IMG/VR virus record: IMGVR_UViG_3300035698_005503
Location: 1 to 59,129 of that record
Strand: one strand, 5' to 3'
Source: a virus
Length of the DNA: 59,129 bases
A model generated the notes under the pieces. That model had not been told where the DNA came from. It was given only the letters and a program-made list of their open reading frames with translations, and did no database searches. Shown here piece after piece: positions 14,969 to 23,335 of this stretch (positions are counted from its first letter, which is position 1; each line of letters opens with the position of its first letter). A program made the translations under genes and the position numbers.

Positions 14969-15336
14969 CAGCCAATACCTTTTGATGATTGCATTACATT
15001 GTAGTACATGAAATAATTGTAATGTCTAAATAATAGTTCATACTCTGCCTCTGTCCCAGCAGTTAGAACCCATATTCCAGCACCATTGGCACAGAATTTA
15101 GGGAACTCTTCAAGCTGAGCCTTAGTGAATTTCCCCTTTGTAGGGTGTTTCACTTCAACCCATCTTTGGCCATGTGTACTATGTGTACAATATAAATCAG
15201 GGATACCCCATTGGAATTTATTGCCATGCATATTCTTGACAAACCAACCCTTAGCACGCATCATACCGGCAATGGCATTTTGAATTACATTCTCATACTC
15301 ATTGACTGAGCGTGGTGCTGGTCTCATTGCATCCAT
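14968..15336 (-). CDS. VRR-NUC domain nuclease
   Basis: A 122-residue protein matching the VRR-NUC branch of PD-(D/E)XK nucleases, commonly found in phages as a Holliday-junction or flap resolvase-like enzyme. WGIPDLYC supplies the P-D (D47), RWVEVKHPTKGK supplies the E-x-K (E61, K63), and TKAQLEEF supplies the downstream Gln. The N-terminal helix (EYENVIQNAIAGMMRAKG) is also characteristic. Its gene overlaps both neighbours by one or a few bases. Likely resolves replication or recombination intermediates before packaging. Confidence 0.85.
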   Translation of the reverse strand: MDAMRPAPRSVNEYENVIQNAIAGMMRAKGWFVKNMHGNKFQWGIPDLYCTHSTHGQRWVEVKHPTKGKFTKAQLEEFPKFCANGAGIWVLTAGTEAEYELLFRHYNYFMYYNVMQSSKGIG

Positions 15337-15761
15337 TATTTATGCATCTGCATGTCGCCAATCGTTTTGAGCTTCTTATGATTCAAGATCATACGATGTA
15401 GTTTACCACGTACAAATATATCCGGCCTGTTACGCGACACAATCATACTCTGTACTTCATTACGAAGCGTAAAGTATTTTTCAACATCAGGTGGTAGTAC
15501 CTCACCGCTATTGCGCCACTTTGCATAATTTTCCCAGGCAATGGAAGTTTGATAAGTCTTATATTGTATGAATTTATTGATACTTGCAACAACTGCTATA
15601 AGCCATGCATTGACCACATTTAGCTGTAAATCACTGACAGCATATACCCATCCTTCAAATAGGATAGGTCGTTGGCTCTCATTGATTTTAATCTCAGAAT
15701 AGAAATCCCTAAGAGTTTCAAGATCACCTAGTATCTCAGCAACTACTTTTTGTCTGTCCAT
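15336..15761 (-). CDS. Hypothetical protein
   Basis: A 141-residue, largely helical protein with several aromatic residues (QYKTYQTSIAWENYAKW). The C-terminus is basic (RGKLHRMILNHKKLK). A partly hydrophobic stretch (VVNAWLIAVVASINKFI) could be a buried helix or a weak membrane segment. It is encoded between a VRR-NUC nuclease and an SAP/Rho-N-like protein, so a role in replication or recombination is possible. No family recognised. Confidence 0.6.
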   Translation of the reverse strand: MDRQKVVAEILGDLETLRDFYSEIKINESQRPILFEGWVYAVSDLQLNVVNAWLIAVVASINKFIQYKTYQTSIAWENYAKWRNSGEVLPPDVEKYFTLRNEVQSMIVSRNRPDIFVRGKLHRMILNHKKLKTIGDMQMHK

Positions 15762-16132
15762 TGTACTTTCCCTATATGCTCACAAGTTGAAAGGTCAGCT
15801 ACGAGTTCGTGTCGTTCTTTCCGAGAGTAATTTGGTACTCCGAGATTCTTAGCCATCTCGCGTAACCTAGTGGTAGTCATATCATTATATTTGATAGTAG
15901 GGTGTGTCTGTACCCAATTCTTCAAAGCTACTAAGTCAATATTACTGACTGCATCCCCTAGTTTTTCTAAATCATCTTCGGATGAAAATATATGTAGTGA
16001 TTCGAATTGATCTGAATCAACGACCCGAAGAAAGGCACGTAGCTTCAAAGTTGCTTGCCTTATTGCCTCCTTTAGCTTATCTAGTGCCAAGCATGTATTA
16101 CCTAAGTTAGTGAATCTTATCTCTTTTGACAT
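15743..16132 (-). CDS. Rho-N/SAP-like domain protein
   Basis: A 129-residue protein. The C-terminal third, YNDMTTTRLREMAKNLGV and SRKERHELVADL, resembles the short helix-loop-helix of Rho N-terminal, SAP or HeH modules, which bind nucleic acid. The N-terminal part is a helical bundle (CLALDKLKEAIRQATLKLRAF). It precedes the nuclease genes and follows DNA polymerase with a short gap. A DNA-binding accessory function is likely; the partner is unknown. Confidence 0.6.
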   Translation of the reverse strand: MSKEIRFTNLGNTCLALDKLKEAIRQATLKLRAFLRVVDSDQFESLHIFSSEDDLEKLGDAVSNIDLVALKNWVQTHPTIKYNDMTTTRLREMAKNLGVPNYSRKERHELVADLSTCEHIGKVQWTDKK

Positions 16133-16142
16133 GTCATGAATC

Positions 16143-18575
16143 CTATTTCTCTGCCCATGAGCTTAGACCATTCTTCCACTTCATCTTCACTAATGGGATT
16201 GCTTTTTTCAGTCCTTCATTATAAGCATCTACAGTCTGATGAACTGCATCTGCAAGCATTACTACTTCTTCGCTCATTGATTCATATGATGATTCTTTCA
16301 GATACTCTTTATACTTAGTTAAGTATTCTTGATACTTTATCTTCATCATATTGGTTATTACTTCATCATGTGCATTGAACGGTTGCACAAACCAAGGATG
16401 TATTCCGTAGGGCTGTAAGTCCCATACCTTTACTTGGCATCCTTTTGTTGTTTCTCCACCTGGGGATTGGATAAGATGGTTGCCAGCGGCACGCATAATT
16501 GCGCCTTGAAGTCCGAAAGCGGCCCCGAATAGCGAAGAGCGTAATGCACCACACGCTGTTTGAATGCCTCTGTCATCGCGTCTAATGACCTTTGTCTTGA
16601 AACTTTTCCAGTCTTTCGGTGGTTCCTCTCCAAGTCTGAACAACGCTTCAACAACCTTGTTTTCCAAAGTAAAGAAACGTTTAAACCCGAAAATAGACTC
16701 AATGTAGTCAGCTGGTTCGGAGAACTCAACCTTAGAACCAATACCTCCGGGCTGAGAAAGAGTACAGAACATTTTGATGATTCTAGCACGCTCTCTAGCG
16801 AAATCGGGAAATCTTCGCATGATCTTTTCATATGCTATCCTTGACTGTTCCTCAGGGATACCTACCCTAGTATGAAGGGTGTAGTCATTACCGAAGTAAT
16901 AGATAGCGAACACACCGTTCTTGGATCTGAAATACTTATCTGCTTCACCTTCTAAATCTTTCGTAGCAAGTATTTCATCATAACTTAAGGATGGAAAGAA
17001 GAATTCGCTTCCGAAGACACCGTGAAGCTTAAATCCACTGAGTATGATTCTTCTGATGTTTGGGTCATGATATACTTTATCTGCAATTGCGACTTCTTGT
17101 CCATCATAATCTCCACCGCCAAGTTCTTCTCCGTCCCAAGCGAAAAGGAAACACTTTCTGACGTCCTTGGCTCGCTTGATTCCTTGCGGGTTGAGCCCGT
17201 CGCTACCAGCCATACGTGAAGACTTAGTGCCAATAACAACAAAACTTGCATGGAACCGTCCAGCGTCACAAAGTTTCTGAAAGACCTCCACTTCTTTTTT
17301 AGCAGTTCTTGCATCGAGAATCTCCGTTGCCCTAATGGCGGCTTTATGTTTTACTTCGGTAGGTACTAGTCCTTCTTGATTGCAGTCATCACAACCGAAA
17401 CCAGTACACTTGGGACATACATCAGTTAATTTCCATCTTGATATTGATTCAAGTATTAACTTCTTTGTTGACTTAGCAATCGTCATCTTCTCAGTATCAT
17501 CCATGACTTCTATAAGATAACGCTTACAATCATTGCTCGTATTTGGATTGAATGATTTACGTAACTCAGTATACCTGTCTTTTTGTTTCTGCATCTGTGC
17601 GGTTGTAGCTTCCATGTCTAATTTATAGCCACGCCAACGTGAAGTACCTACAGCATATGCAAGAATACTATCGTTGTCATCTATCTCAGGGTCGCCGAAG
17701 AAGTGATACAGACCACGAGTATCGACGACATCATCAGACCCATACTCTCTAGCTGGCTTATAATAGCCCCAATGATCTATATGATGTTGGATAACATCAG
17801 GCCACTTGCCCATCCAATTCCCAGGTTTTGGTTGGTATTTAAATCCTTTCTTAGTCCTGAGAGGCGCTGTTGCAAAAGGAGCATAACCCAATTCAACAGG
17901 TCTCCATCTCTTATCTACTTCTACCTGTGAATACAGATACCTACTATTAGGTTCACGTACACCAGTGTCAACCGCAAGAGCCTTAAGTGCCGATGAAGGT
18001 GCAAACTTTAATATGACATCACGGAACTCAGGTATGTTCTCACCTAAATCATTCTTAACAGGTACTACTTGCCAACGTCTAGTTGGGTCTGCGAACCTAG
18101 CGAAGTAGATATCTTTAAGCGGGATTCTTTTAGTGAGTTCATCTGCTAATTTGCTGGCCAGCATTACAGGTACGCGTCTAATGCGTATGGGCTTCCTATT
18201 CATAGTAGATTGATATGGGCCTTTGCGAGCGTGAAGCATTAAATCAAAGCAACCCTTAGGCTTTAGACACGGGCCATCACGAGCCTCAGACTCAAGCACA
18301 GCATATTCATCTATATGATCTACTGGATATTTGTCATATCCGATCTGTTTACCGAGTAATAGTAAGGTAGTATATTGTTGACAGATATGAAACCAGTCAA
18401 ATGCTCCGTTAAAGGTACATAAGTCGCCTTCAACAAACATACGAATGATTTCTATTGTGTCTTCAATGGGGTTTAACCATACGTCATGTAGGTCAATAGG
18501 CCCATCATTGACAGCGTACTGCATTAGGACTATAGGTCCGTGCAATCCGCAAGTTTCTGTATCAAGATATATCAT
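16143..18575 (-). CDS. Family A DNA polymerase with 3'-5' exonuclease and zinc insert
   Basis: The phage replicative polymerase, 810 residues. Exonuclease motif I is YLDTET (D5, E7), and motif II NGAFD lies at 56-60. Polymerase motif A is GGDYDGQEVAIA (about 487-498), where the usual Ser-Gln is replaced by Asp-Gly-Gln. Motif B lies around RSKNGVFAIYYFGNDY (550-565), and motif C is HDE at 736-738. An unusual CPKCTGFGCDDC zinc-like insert lies at 387-398, between exonuclease and palm. The overlap of 14 nt with the upstream gene and its position between SNF2 helicase/ParB and nuclease genes fit a replication operon. No separate 5' nuclease domain is fused. Confidence 0.95.
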   Translation of the reverse strand: MIYLDTETCGLHGPIVLMQYAVNDGPIDLHDVWLNPIEDTIEIIRMFVEGDLCTFNGAFDWFHICQQYTTLLLLGKQIGYDKYPVDHIDEYAVLESEARDGPCLKPKGCFDLMLHARKGPYQSTMNRKPIRIRRVPVMLASKLADELTKRIPLKDIYFARFADPTRRWQVVPVKNDLGENIPEFRDVILKFAPSSALKALAVDTGVREPNSRYLYSQVEVDKRWRPVELGYAPFATAPLRTKKGFKYQPKPGNWMGKWPDVIQHHIDHWGYYKPAREYGSDDVVDTRGLYHFFGDPEIDDNDSILAYAVGTSRWRGYKLDMEATTAQMQKQKDRYTELRKSFNPNTSNDCKRYLIEVMDDTEKMTIAKSTKKLILESISRWKLTDVCPKCTGFGCDDCNQEGLVPTEVKHKAAIRATEILDARTAKKEVEVFQKLCDAGRFHASFVVIGTKSSRMAGSDGLNPQGIKRAKDVRKCFLFAWDGEELGGGDYDGQEVAIADKVYHDPNIRRIILSGFKLHGVFGSEFFFPSLSYDEILATKDLEGEADKYFRSKNGVFAIYYFGNDYTLHTRVGIPEEQSRIAYEKIMRRFPDFARERARIIKMFCTLSQPGGIGSKVEFSEPADYIESIFGFKRFFTLENKVVEALFRLGEEPPKDWKSFKTKVIRRDDRGIQTACGALRSSLFGAAFGLQGAIMRAAGNHLIQSPGGETTKGCQVKVWDLQPYGIHPWFVQPFNAHDEVITNMMKIKYQEYLTKYKEYLKESSYESMSEEVVMLADAVHQTVDAYNEGLKKAIPLVKMKWKNGLSSWAEK

Positions 18576-19068
18576 GTGCTAGATCAATAGCCTCTCGCGC
18601 TAACTTCTGCATTTCACATATTTGTACTTGCATATCACTAATAGAATTTCCAGTGTATACCCTCCTACAACTTGTAATTTGATTCAACTTGATGAACAAT
18701 TTACCCTTTGGGGTTTCACTGGCCTCTGCAACGGTCAGAGCGGCGAGTCGTGGTTGGTATGGGATGTATTCACCATCTGTATGCTTACGAGCAACGAATG
18801 GTGGTGGTGTTATATCATGGAACTCATCACCACGCTTCCAAATTCTACCCCTTATACCACCAGGTTTTCCCATGCTTGTAAGCATTTCCTCAGTTGCAAG
18901 TCCAACATATTGATATTTAAAAGGACGACCAAATGTCGGATTGCAAACACCGATCTCACCTATGACTCTTAGTGCATCAGCCGGTGATGTTGCCTCGATC
19001 ATATGTACAGTCACCCCACCACTGTGATAGCATTTTACCCTATGTACCTTAGTTTTCATAGGTCGCAT
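18562..19068 (-). CDS. Hypothetical protein upstream of DNA polymerase
   Basis: A 168-residue protein with alternating beta strands and loops (KVHRVKCYHSGGVTVHMIEA, FKYQYVGLATEEML) and a Pro-rich middle (DITPPPFVARKH). The C-terminus is a helical tail (QVQICEMQKLAREAIDLAHD). The start is uncertain between ATGs at 19068 and 19059. It overlaps DNA polymerase by 14 nt and so is likely to be made in a ratio to it; it may be a polymerase accessory factor, but no fold is recognised. Confidence 0.6.
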   Translation of the reverse strand: MRPMKTKVHRVKCYHSGGVTVHMIEATSPADALRVIGEIGVCNPTFGRPFKYQYVGLATEEMLTSMGKPGGIRGRIWKRGDEFHDITPPPFVARKHTDGEYIPYQPRLAALTVAEASETPKGKLFIKLNQITSCRRVYTGNSISDMQVQICEMQKLAREAIDLAHDIS

Positions 19069-19925
19069 GTGTCCACCATTATCTCGCTACGATAAATCCT
19101 ACCAGTCTTGGCGAAGGCTTCTTTGGCGCGAGCATGAAGTGTATTTAAATCAATTTCACCAGCACACCATGCTAAAGCAGAAGTGGTAAGATTGTTACCA
19201 ACCTGCTGGCGTAAATGTGCCATGAGTGAGAAGATTTCTTTCTTCGTTCTCACTTTCTTGACCGTTGGGTCTAGACTCGCCTTAGGTTTGGGCTTACGTA
19301 CACCACGCTGGCGCTGATCTTTAATGTTGGTGGCATCAAGAATGCACTGATTCTCACCGACATTTTGGAGAGTGGTGTAAAGCTCTCTGATTTCTGTCTG
19401 CTTAACAAGTCCAGCGGCCGCCATCTGTTGAACTGGCTCAGGCAATTTGATAAGCATATTGCGAACTTGAATCCATCCGCGAGTCTTACCAAGTTCTTCC
19501 ATTATCTCTGCCTCAGTCATATGACCGGCAACTTTCTTGAGCTTTGCAATCGCTTGTGCTTCTTCAAGTATATTGAGGTCTTTCCTCAAGGTATTCTCAT
19601 TGATATTCATGATCAAAGCATGGACGACATCTATTCCGGGCATAACCTGACATAGAATCCTGTCCATCTTGTTGACTTTGTGGGCGAAAGTCCTACGAAA
19701 GCCAGCAAGCAAACGATGAGTACAGCCTTGACTATATCCTTCTTGATCATCCTCTCTTTCAGGATCAAGTACACAAACATTAACTGGATTTGTTAATCCA
19801 TTATTCTTAATATCTTGAGCCAAGTCAAGTACATTAGATGGAATGATACTGCTACGACTGTTCGACTCTTCGTCAACATAAATGTCAGTCAACTTAAGTC
19901 TGAGAAATTCTTTATTAGCGTTCAA
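19056..19925 (-). CDS. ParB-like nuclease/CTPase-domain protein 1
   Basis: A ParB/Srx-domain protein of 289 to 307 residues. The N-terminal domain has DIYVDEESNSRSS and VLDLAQDIKNNGLTNPVNV, then a GCTHRLLAGFRR segment, which is the ParB box II (G-x-R-R) variant, and NINENTLRKDLNILEEAQAI, box III. A helix-turn-helix follows (MTEAEIMEELGKTRGWIQ). The start may be TTG at 19925, with AAGGGAG 10 nt ahead and overlap of the helicase stop; ATGs at 19946 and 19979 are alternatives. No ParA is present, so plasmid-type partition is unlikely; a DNA-binding or nuclease role in replication or transcription is more plausible. Confidence 0.8.
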   Translation of the reverse strand: MNANKEFLRLKLTDIYVDEESNSRSSIIPSNVLDLAQDIKNNGLTNPVNVCVLDPEREDDQEGYSQGCTHRLLAGFRRTFAHKVNKMDRILCQVMPGIDVVHALIMNINENTLRKDLNILEEAQAIAKLKKVAGHMTEAEIMEELGKTRGWIQVRNMLIKLPEPVQQMAAAGLVKQTEIRELYTTLQNVGENQCILDATNIKDQRQRGVRKPKPKASLDPTVKKVRTKKEIFSLMAHLRQQVGNNLTTSALAWCAGEIDLNTLHARAKEAFAKTGRIYRSEIMVDTCDL

Positions 19926-21990
19926 AGTAGGTAATCTCCCTTTCATCTTCGGACTGTTCCAAGGCATCTTTGAGTTCACCCATTGTCATACCCTGTAACA
20001 TGCCCTTAACATTGTTGTTGTCTAGCACTATCATATCTGATTTCAAGTGAATAATATCTGTAACTTTAGGTGATACATTCTCGTCCATACCTGGTCTATG
20101 GAATCTAGGTATAGCCTGCATACGATTCTCGCCATTAAAAGTATTTGAATAAAAGACTTCAATAGGTGAAGCTGTCAAATTCAAGCCCATACCACCAGCA
20201 CCTGGCTGTCCGACAAAGACTAATTTCGGGAACTCTTTGAATAATTCGGCTTGGTTAGGTGATGATCTATCCATAGCCGCAAGCATTTCTTTAACTAAAT
20301 CTTTATCATTTTGGTCAAATGGTGTTGGTGATACCTTATAAGGATTCCAACCACTTCCATCTACCTTTATAACATCCCACCCTTGTTGGGCACATATACG
20401 GACAATCTTTTCCAAACTAGCTGTAAAACCACACCATATTATCATGCGCCCAACATCTTCCATTTCATCAAGTAAACTGATGAGATAGTCATCTTTTGGG
20501 CATGGTACTTCTTCTACCATACGTTTCTTAATTGGTTGCTTCTTAGTACCATTACATACTTGACACTCTACTTGCCCATCTTCGAAATCATCTTTAGTAA
20601 TATCAGAAGTTATGATATGGCTCATATCACCTTCCATGAACTTCTCTTCTGCGTCCTCAAGGCTCATGTAGTTGGCACTTGACTCATCATATGTTTTTGA
20701 ATCTTCTGATATGACTTTCCCGACTTGGACACCTGAACCCTTACACGCTGGGCATGGGTCGATATGTCCTACAACCCTTTCAACATATTGAAACCCATCA
20801 CTTAACTCACGCAGTAAGGTAAAAGCCTTTAGAGCAGTTGAACTCGTATCTACAATAGTCTTAGCAACTCTGAGAACTGATGGTGTGGGCTTGACCCTAA
20901 CAATCTCAAACTGTATGTCAGGAAGATTCTTAAGACAATCCTTCTTACGCTTGACTAGGACAAGCCCACCCATTCTGCGGTATAGTTTTGATACTTCATT
21001 CACTGACTCACCGTAATCATGTAAGTGGTCAGTGCTTAAGCCCGTAAGTTCTGCAAATGATGGGTCTGCATGATTCTCATGCATCCTTTGTTCACCACAC
21101 TTAGCACACTTAGTTTCATCATCAAGCCAAGTTACGACATGCGGGTACATACCCGTGAGACCCTCACGTTCTTCAATAAGACACATTCTGCGCTTGAGCT
21201 TATGGGAACTACCTTCCTTTAGGTATCCAGGTCTAGCGATCTCACATTGATGCCACCAATCTACAGGATCTTTAGGTGCTGGCGAACCGGACATCTCGAT
21301 AATAATACAATCATCACCATGCTCATTACGCATTGCATCTGCAACATATTTGGCCGCTTTACTGCGTTGTGACGTTGTGTTCTTAACTTTAGATGATTCA
21401 TCAAGTATCAGAACCTTAGGTGCTGGTTTGCCGGCTGGCCAATTACGTGCGAGTATTGATAGCCCTTCGTAGGTATACATTTGGGGGTGTATTGTGGATT
21501 TCCACTTTTCAAGTTCTCTATATACAGCAAAGAGACCTGAACGTGGACCGACATAAATACATTCATGTGGTAGGGCACCACTTCTTTCCATGATTTCGAT
21601 AGCCGCTAGAGTCTTACCTGTTCCCATTTCACATGCTAGGATACAGTGTCTCTTTGCTAGGCCGAAGGCAACCATCTCTTTTTGATGGTCGAAGAGAGGA
21701 CGTTTAAAGGTAGGTATGACAGGTTCCAAGTCGTATTTTACATACGGGTCGAAACCACGCATGAAATCAAATACAAACATGTTTCTATGTGATGTAGCGG
21801 AAACTGACCATAATTTACGCTTGGGATCCCATTGTGGATTAGACCCAGTCCCCATTACTCCCTCAAAAGATTCCTTAATATCTTTTACTAAGGTCTTATT
21901 ATATCCAAACTTGAGTAATAGTTTACTCCCTTCATTGTCGATTTTGATAGGTACAAGAATACCATTGATTATTACTTTGATAGTTTCCAT
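19915..21990 (-). CDS. SNF2-type superfamily 2 helicase with DnaJ-like zinc inserts
   Basis: A 691-residue SF2 DNA translocase of the SNF2/SMARCAL1-like type common in phages. The N-terminal WDPKRKLWSV (54-63) resembles a HARP-type module. Walker A is EMGTGKT (121-127), the DEAH-type motif II is LDESS (196-200), motif III is MSGSPAP (233-239), and the C-terminal lobe has QPGAGGMGLNLTAS (595-608) and the arginine-finger region QAIPRFHRPG (625-634). Three CxxC sites (CAKC 295, CPACKGSG 413, CQVCNGT 476) interrupt the core and look like DnaJ-type zinc ribbons. Probably remodels forks or strips proteins; it overlaps the ParB-like gene. Confidence 0.9.
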   Translation of the reverse strand: METIKVIINGILVPIKIDNEGSKLLLKFGYNKTLVKDIKESFEGVMGTGSNPQWDPKRKLWSVSATSHRNMFVFDFMRGFDPYVKYDLEPVIPTFKRPLFDHQKEMVAFGLAKRHCILACEMGTGKTLAAIEIMERSGALPHECIYVGPRSGLFAVYRELEKWKSTIHPQMYTYEGLSILARNWPAGKPAPKVLILDESSKVKNTTSQRSKAAKYVADAMRNEHGDDCIIIEMSGSPAPKDPVDWWHQCEIARPGYLKEGSSHKLKRRMCLIEEREGLTGMYPHVVTWLDDETKCAKCGEQRMHENHADPSFAELTGLSTDHLHDYGESVNEVSKLYRRMGGLVLVKRKKDCLKNLPDIQFEIVRVKPTPSVLRVAKTIVDTSSTALKAFTLLRELSDGFQYVERVVGHIDPCPACKGSGVQVGKVISEDSKTYDESSANYMSLEDAEEKFMEGDMSHIITSDITKDDFEDGQVECQVCNGTKKQPIKKRMVEEVPCPKDDYLISLLDEMEDVGRMIIWCGFTASLEKIVRICAQQGWDVIKVDGSGWNPYKVSPTPFDQNDKDLVKEMLAAMDRSSPNQAELFKEFPKLVFVGQPGAGGMGLNLTASPIEVFYSNTFNGENRMQAIPRFHRPGMDENVSPKVTDIIHLKSDMIVLDNNNVKGMLQGMTMGELKDALEQSEDEREITYFER

Positions 21991-22451
21991 AATACGAAGG
22001 TGCCATCTCCCATAGTACGTCTTTTATATTCTGACCAAAGACTGCTTAGATTTTGTTCCGTAAAACAATTGTAGATATCATTAAACATTTGTCTAGATGA
22101 TTTACTTAAAATATCAGAGCAACCATTAGCCACGCACTCTTTCCACTCCAACAGAGAACCAACACATATGACCATAAAGTTACGTATCCGGTCATCCCTG
22201 TAAATAAGACCATCAGGAAGATAATTGAGAACTTCAACTTCACTTAAGTCGGCGGTAATTGAGTATCCAACATGAATAAGATTTAGAATCTTTGGATTTG
22301 TCTCAAATGCTTTTACAATAGCGTCAAATCTTTTAAGGTCAATATGTTTAGAATCTAATTCTGCTATAGGACTCCAAGACAAGAGGGACTGGCAGGCCCC
22401 ATCCAGGGCCTGCCAGTCGATTACTGGAAACATTATTGGGACAGCAACCAT
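21972..22451 (-). CDS. Hypothetical protein with hairpin in its 5' coding region
   Basis: A 159-residue protein with no recognised family. TAATG overlap with the upstream gene sets the start. The first 25 codons contain a 13-bp perfect stem-loop (22387-22418), so the true N-terminus could lie further in. The body is a helical protein with three Cys in the middle (MVICVGSLLEWKECVANGC) and a basic aromatic tail (WSEYKRRTMGDGTFVLWKL). It sits between the candidate SSB and the helicase and is probably a replication accessory protein. Confidence 0.55.
   Translation of the reverse strand: MVAVPIMFPVIDWQALDGACQSLLSWSPIAELDSKHIDLKRFDAIVKAFETNPKILNLIHVGYSITADLSEVEVLNYLPDGLIYRDDRIRNFMVICVGSLLEWKECVANGCSDILSKSSRQMFNDIYNCFTEQNLSSLWSEYKRRTMGDGTFVLWKLSK
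22387..22418 (-). promoter_or_regulatory. 13-bp perfect hairpin inside coding start
   Basis: GACTGGCAGGCCC (22387-22399) pairs fully with GGGCCTGCCAGTC (22406-22418) around a 6-nt loop. It is the most stable stem-loop seen in the early operon. On the leftward RNA it is followed by CCTCTTGTCTTGG. It could attenuate transcription after the GC-rich gene upstream, stabilise that gene's mRNA, or control the overlapping ORF. Confidence 0.6.
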
Positions 22452-23116
22452 TAGCGTTCGCGTTCTTGGCCTTTTCCTTCTTCGGGAGTGGCGCGCTCGA
22501 TCGTGGAAGCGGGAGGATTATTAAATGCCTCCACCTGCTTCTCTAAATCTTCCTTCGTCGGAAGCGGTTCGAGCTTCTGACTGCAAGCGATGCCAGTCGG
22601 AATGTACCACTTATACTTGGGCGTCTCGATCTTCTTCGCCTTGAGAGTACAGCCCTTACCCATGAGGCGGTGGACCGTATGTGCCTCACGGCGCGATGAC
22701 TTGGAGCCAAAGAAGAAGGTGAAGAACTCACTGAGGGAGGGAACCCAAATGAGGAATTGAACCCCAAACATGCAACCCGAATCTTTCTCGCCAGATTGTT
22801 CCTCAATCCGCACGAACTCAGGATGCTTGCGGTCGTAGACACTGATGACCTGATCACCTGACGTGTCGAGTGCCAGCGGTCTGAATAAGATTGGTATGCA
22901 ACTTATGGACTCACCGAGGTCGATCAACTCTTTGCCGTCAACCTTAGCGAAATGATTCATCGGAAACAACCCGTCCTTGACGGTATCGTTATTGGAAGTC
23001 ATCAATTGAATTCGCGAAAGCCAGTCACCTGCCTTTGCGAGTTCTTCAAATTCCTCATCTGACCACTTCTGTGTGGCCGCTGATGGCATCTTGATTAGTT
23101 CTTTACCGTCTGCCAT
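22451..23116 (-). CDS. Candidate single-stranded DNA-binding protein
   Basis: A 221-residue protein of unknown family but suggestive make-up: a globular middle with beta-rich stretches (FGVQFLIWVPSLSEFFTFFFG and HTVHRLMGKGCTLKAK), and a flexible charged C-terminal tail (TIERATPEEGKGQERER). Replicative SSBs of phages often have this shape, although the usual acidic tip is replaced by a mixed-charge one. Its codons are noticeably G/C-richer than those of its neighbours, as in coat and ParB-like genes, which points to high expression. It lies among replication genes with its own AAGGAG site and an AT-rich leader. The SSB call is inference. Confidence 0.5.
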   Translation of the reverse strand: MADGKELIKMPSAATQKWSDEEFEELAKAGDWLSRIQLMTSNNDTVKDGLFPMNHFAKVDGKELIDLGESISCIPILFRPLALDTSGDQVISVYDRKHPEFVRIEEQSGEKDSGCMFGVQFLIWVPSLSEFFTFFFGSKSSRREAHTVHRLMGKGCTLKAKKIETPKYKWYIPTGIACSQKLEPLPTKEDLEKQVEAFNNPPASTIERATPEEGKGQERER

Positions 23117-23268
23117 TGCTTAATGCTCCTTGCTATGGACCGTATGCGTCTCATGACACGCTGGCCTTGCTTTCGCTTAGGCTTTTGCTTTTTGTCTTTA
23201 ACAAATGGAACCGTAATGTTTATTGTGAATGAATTATTAAATCTATATTGGTATACTAAAGAGGACAA

Positions 23269-23323
23269 GCCCCAACACCCAGAACCAACGCTCTGTCGTG
23301 ATTGATTATTTGGGTGCTGGGGC
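23269..23323 (-). terminator. Inverted repeat after ParB-like gene 2
   Basis: GCCCCAACACCCA (23269-23281) and TGGGTGCTGGGGC (23311-23323) pair over 13 bp on the leftward RNA with one G-U wobble, and with one mismatch on the other strand, which suggests selection on the leftward transcript. The 29-nt loop is long. It ends the ParB-like gene unit; the remaining 23117-23268 is an AT-rich leader with no convincing gene. Confidence 0.6.
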
Positions 23324-23335
23324 AAGTACATGAAA

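Noticed and set aside
23095-23331. 78-residue minus ORF through the inverted repeat
   Set aside because: It runs across the hairpin and into the next gene's start; only its basic end looks protein-like and has no ribosome site.
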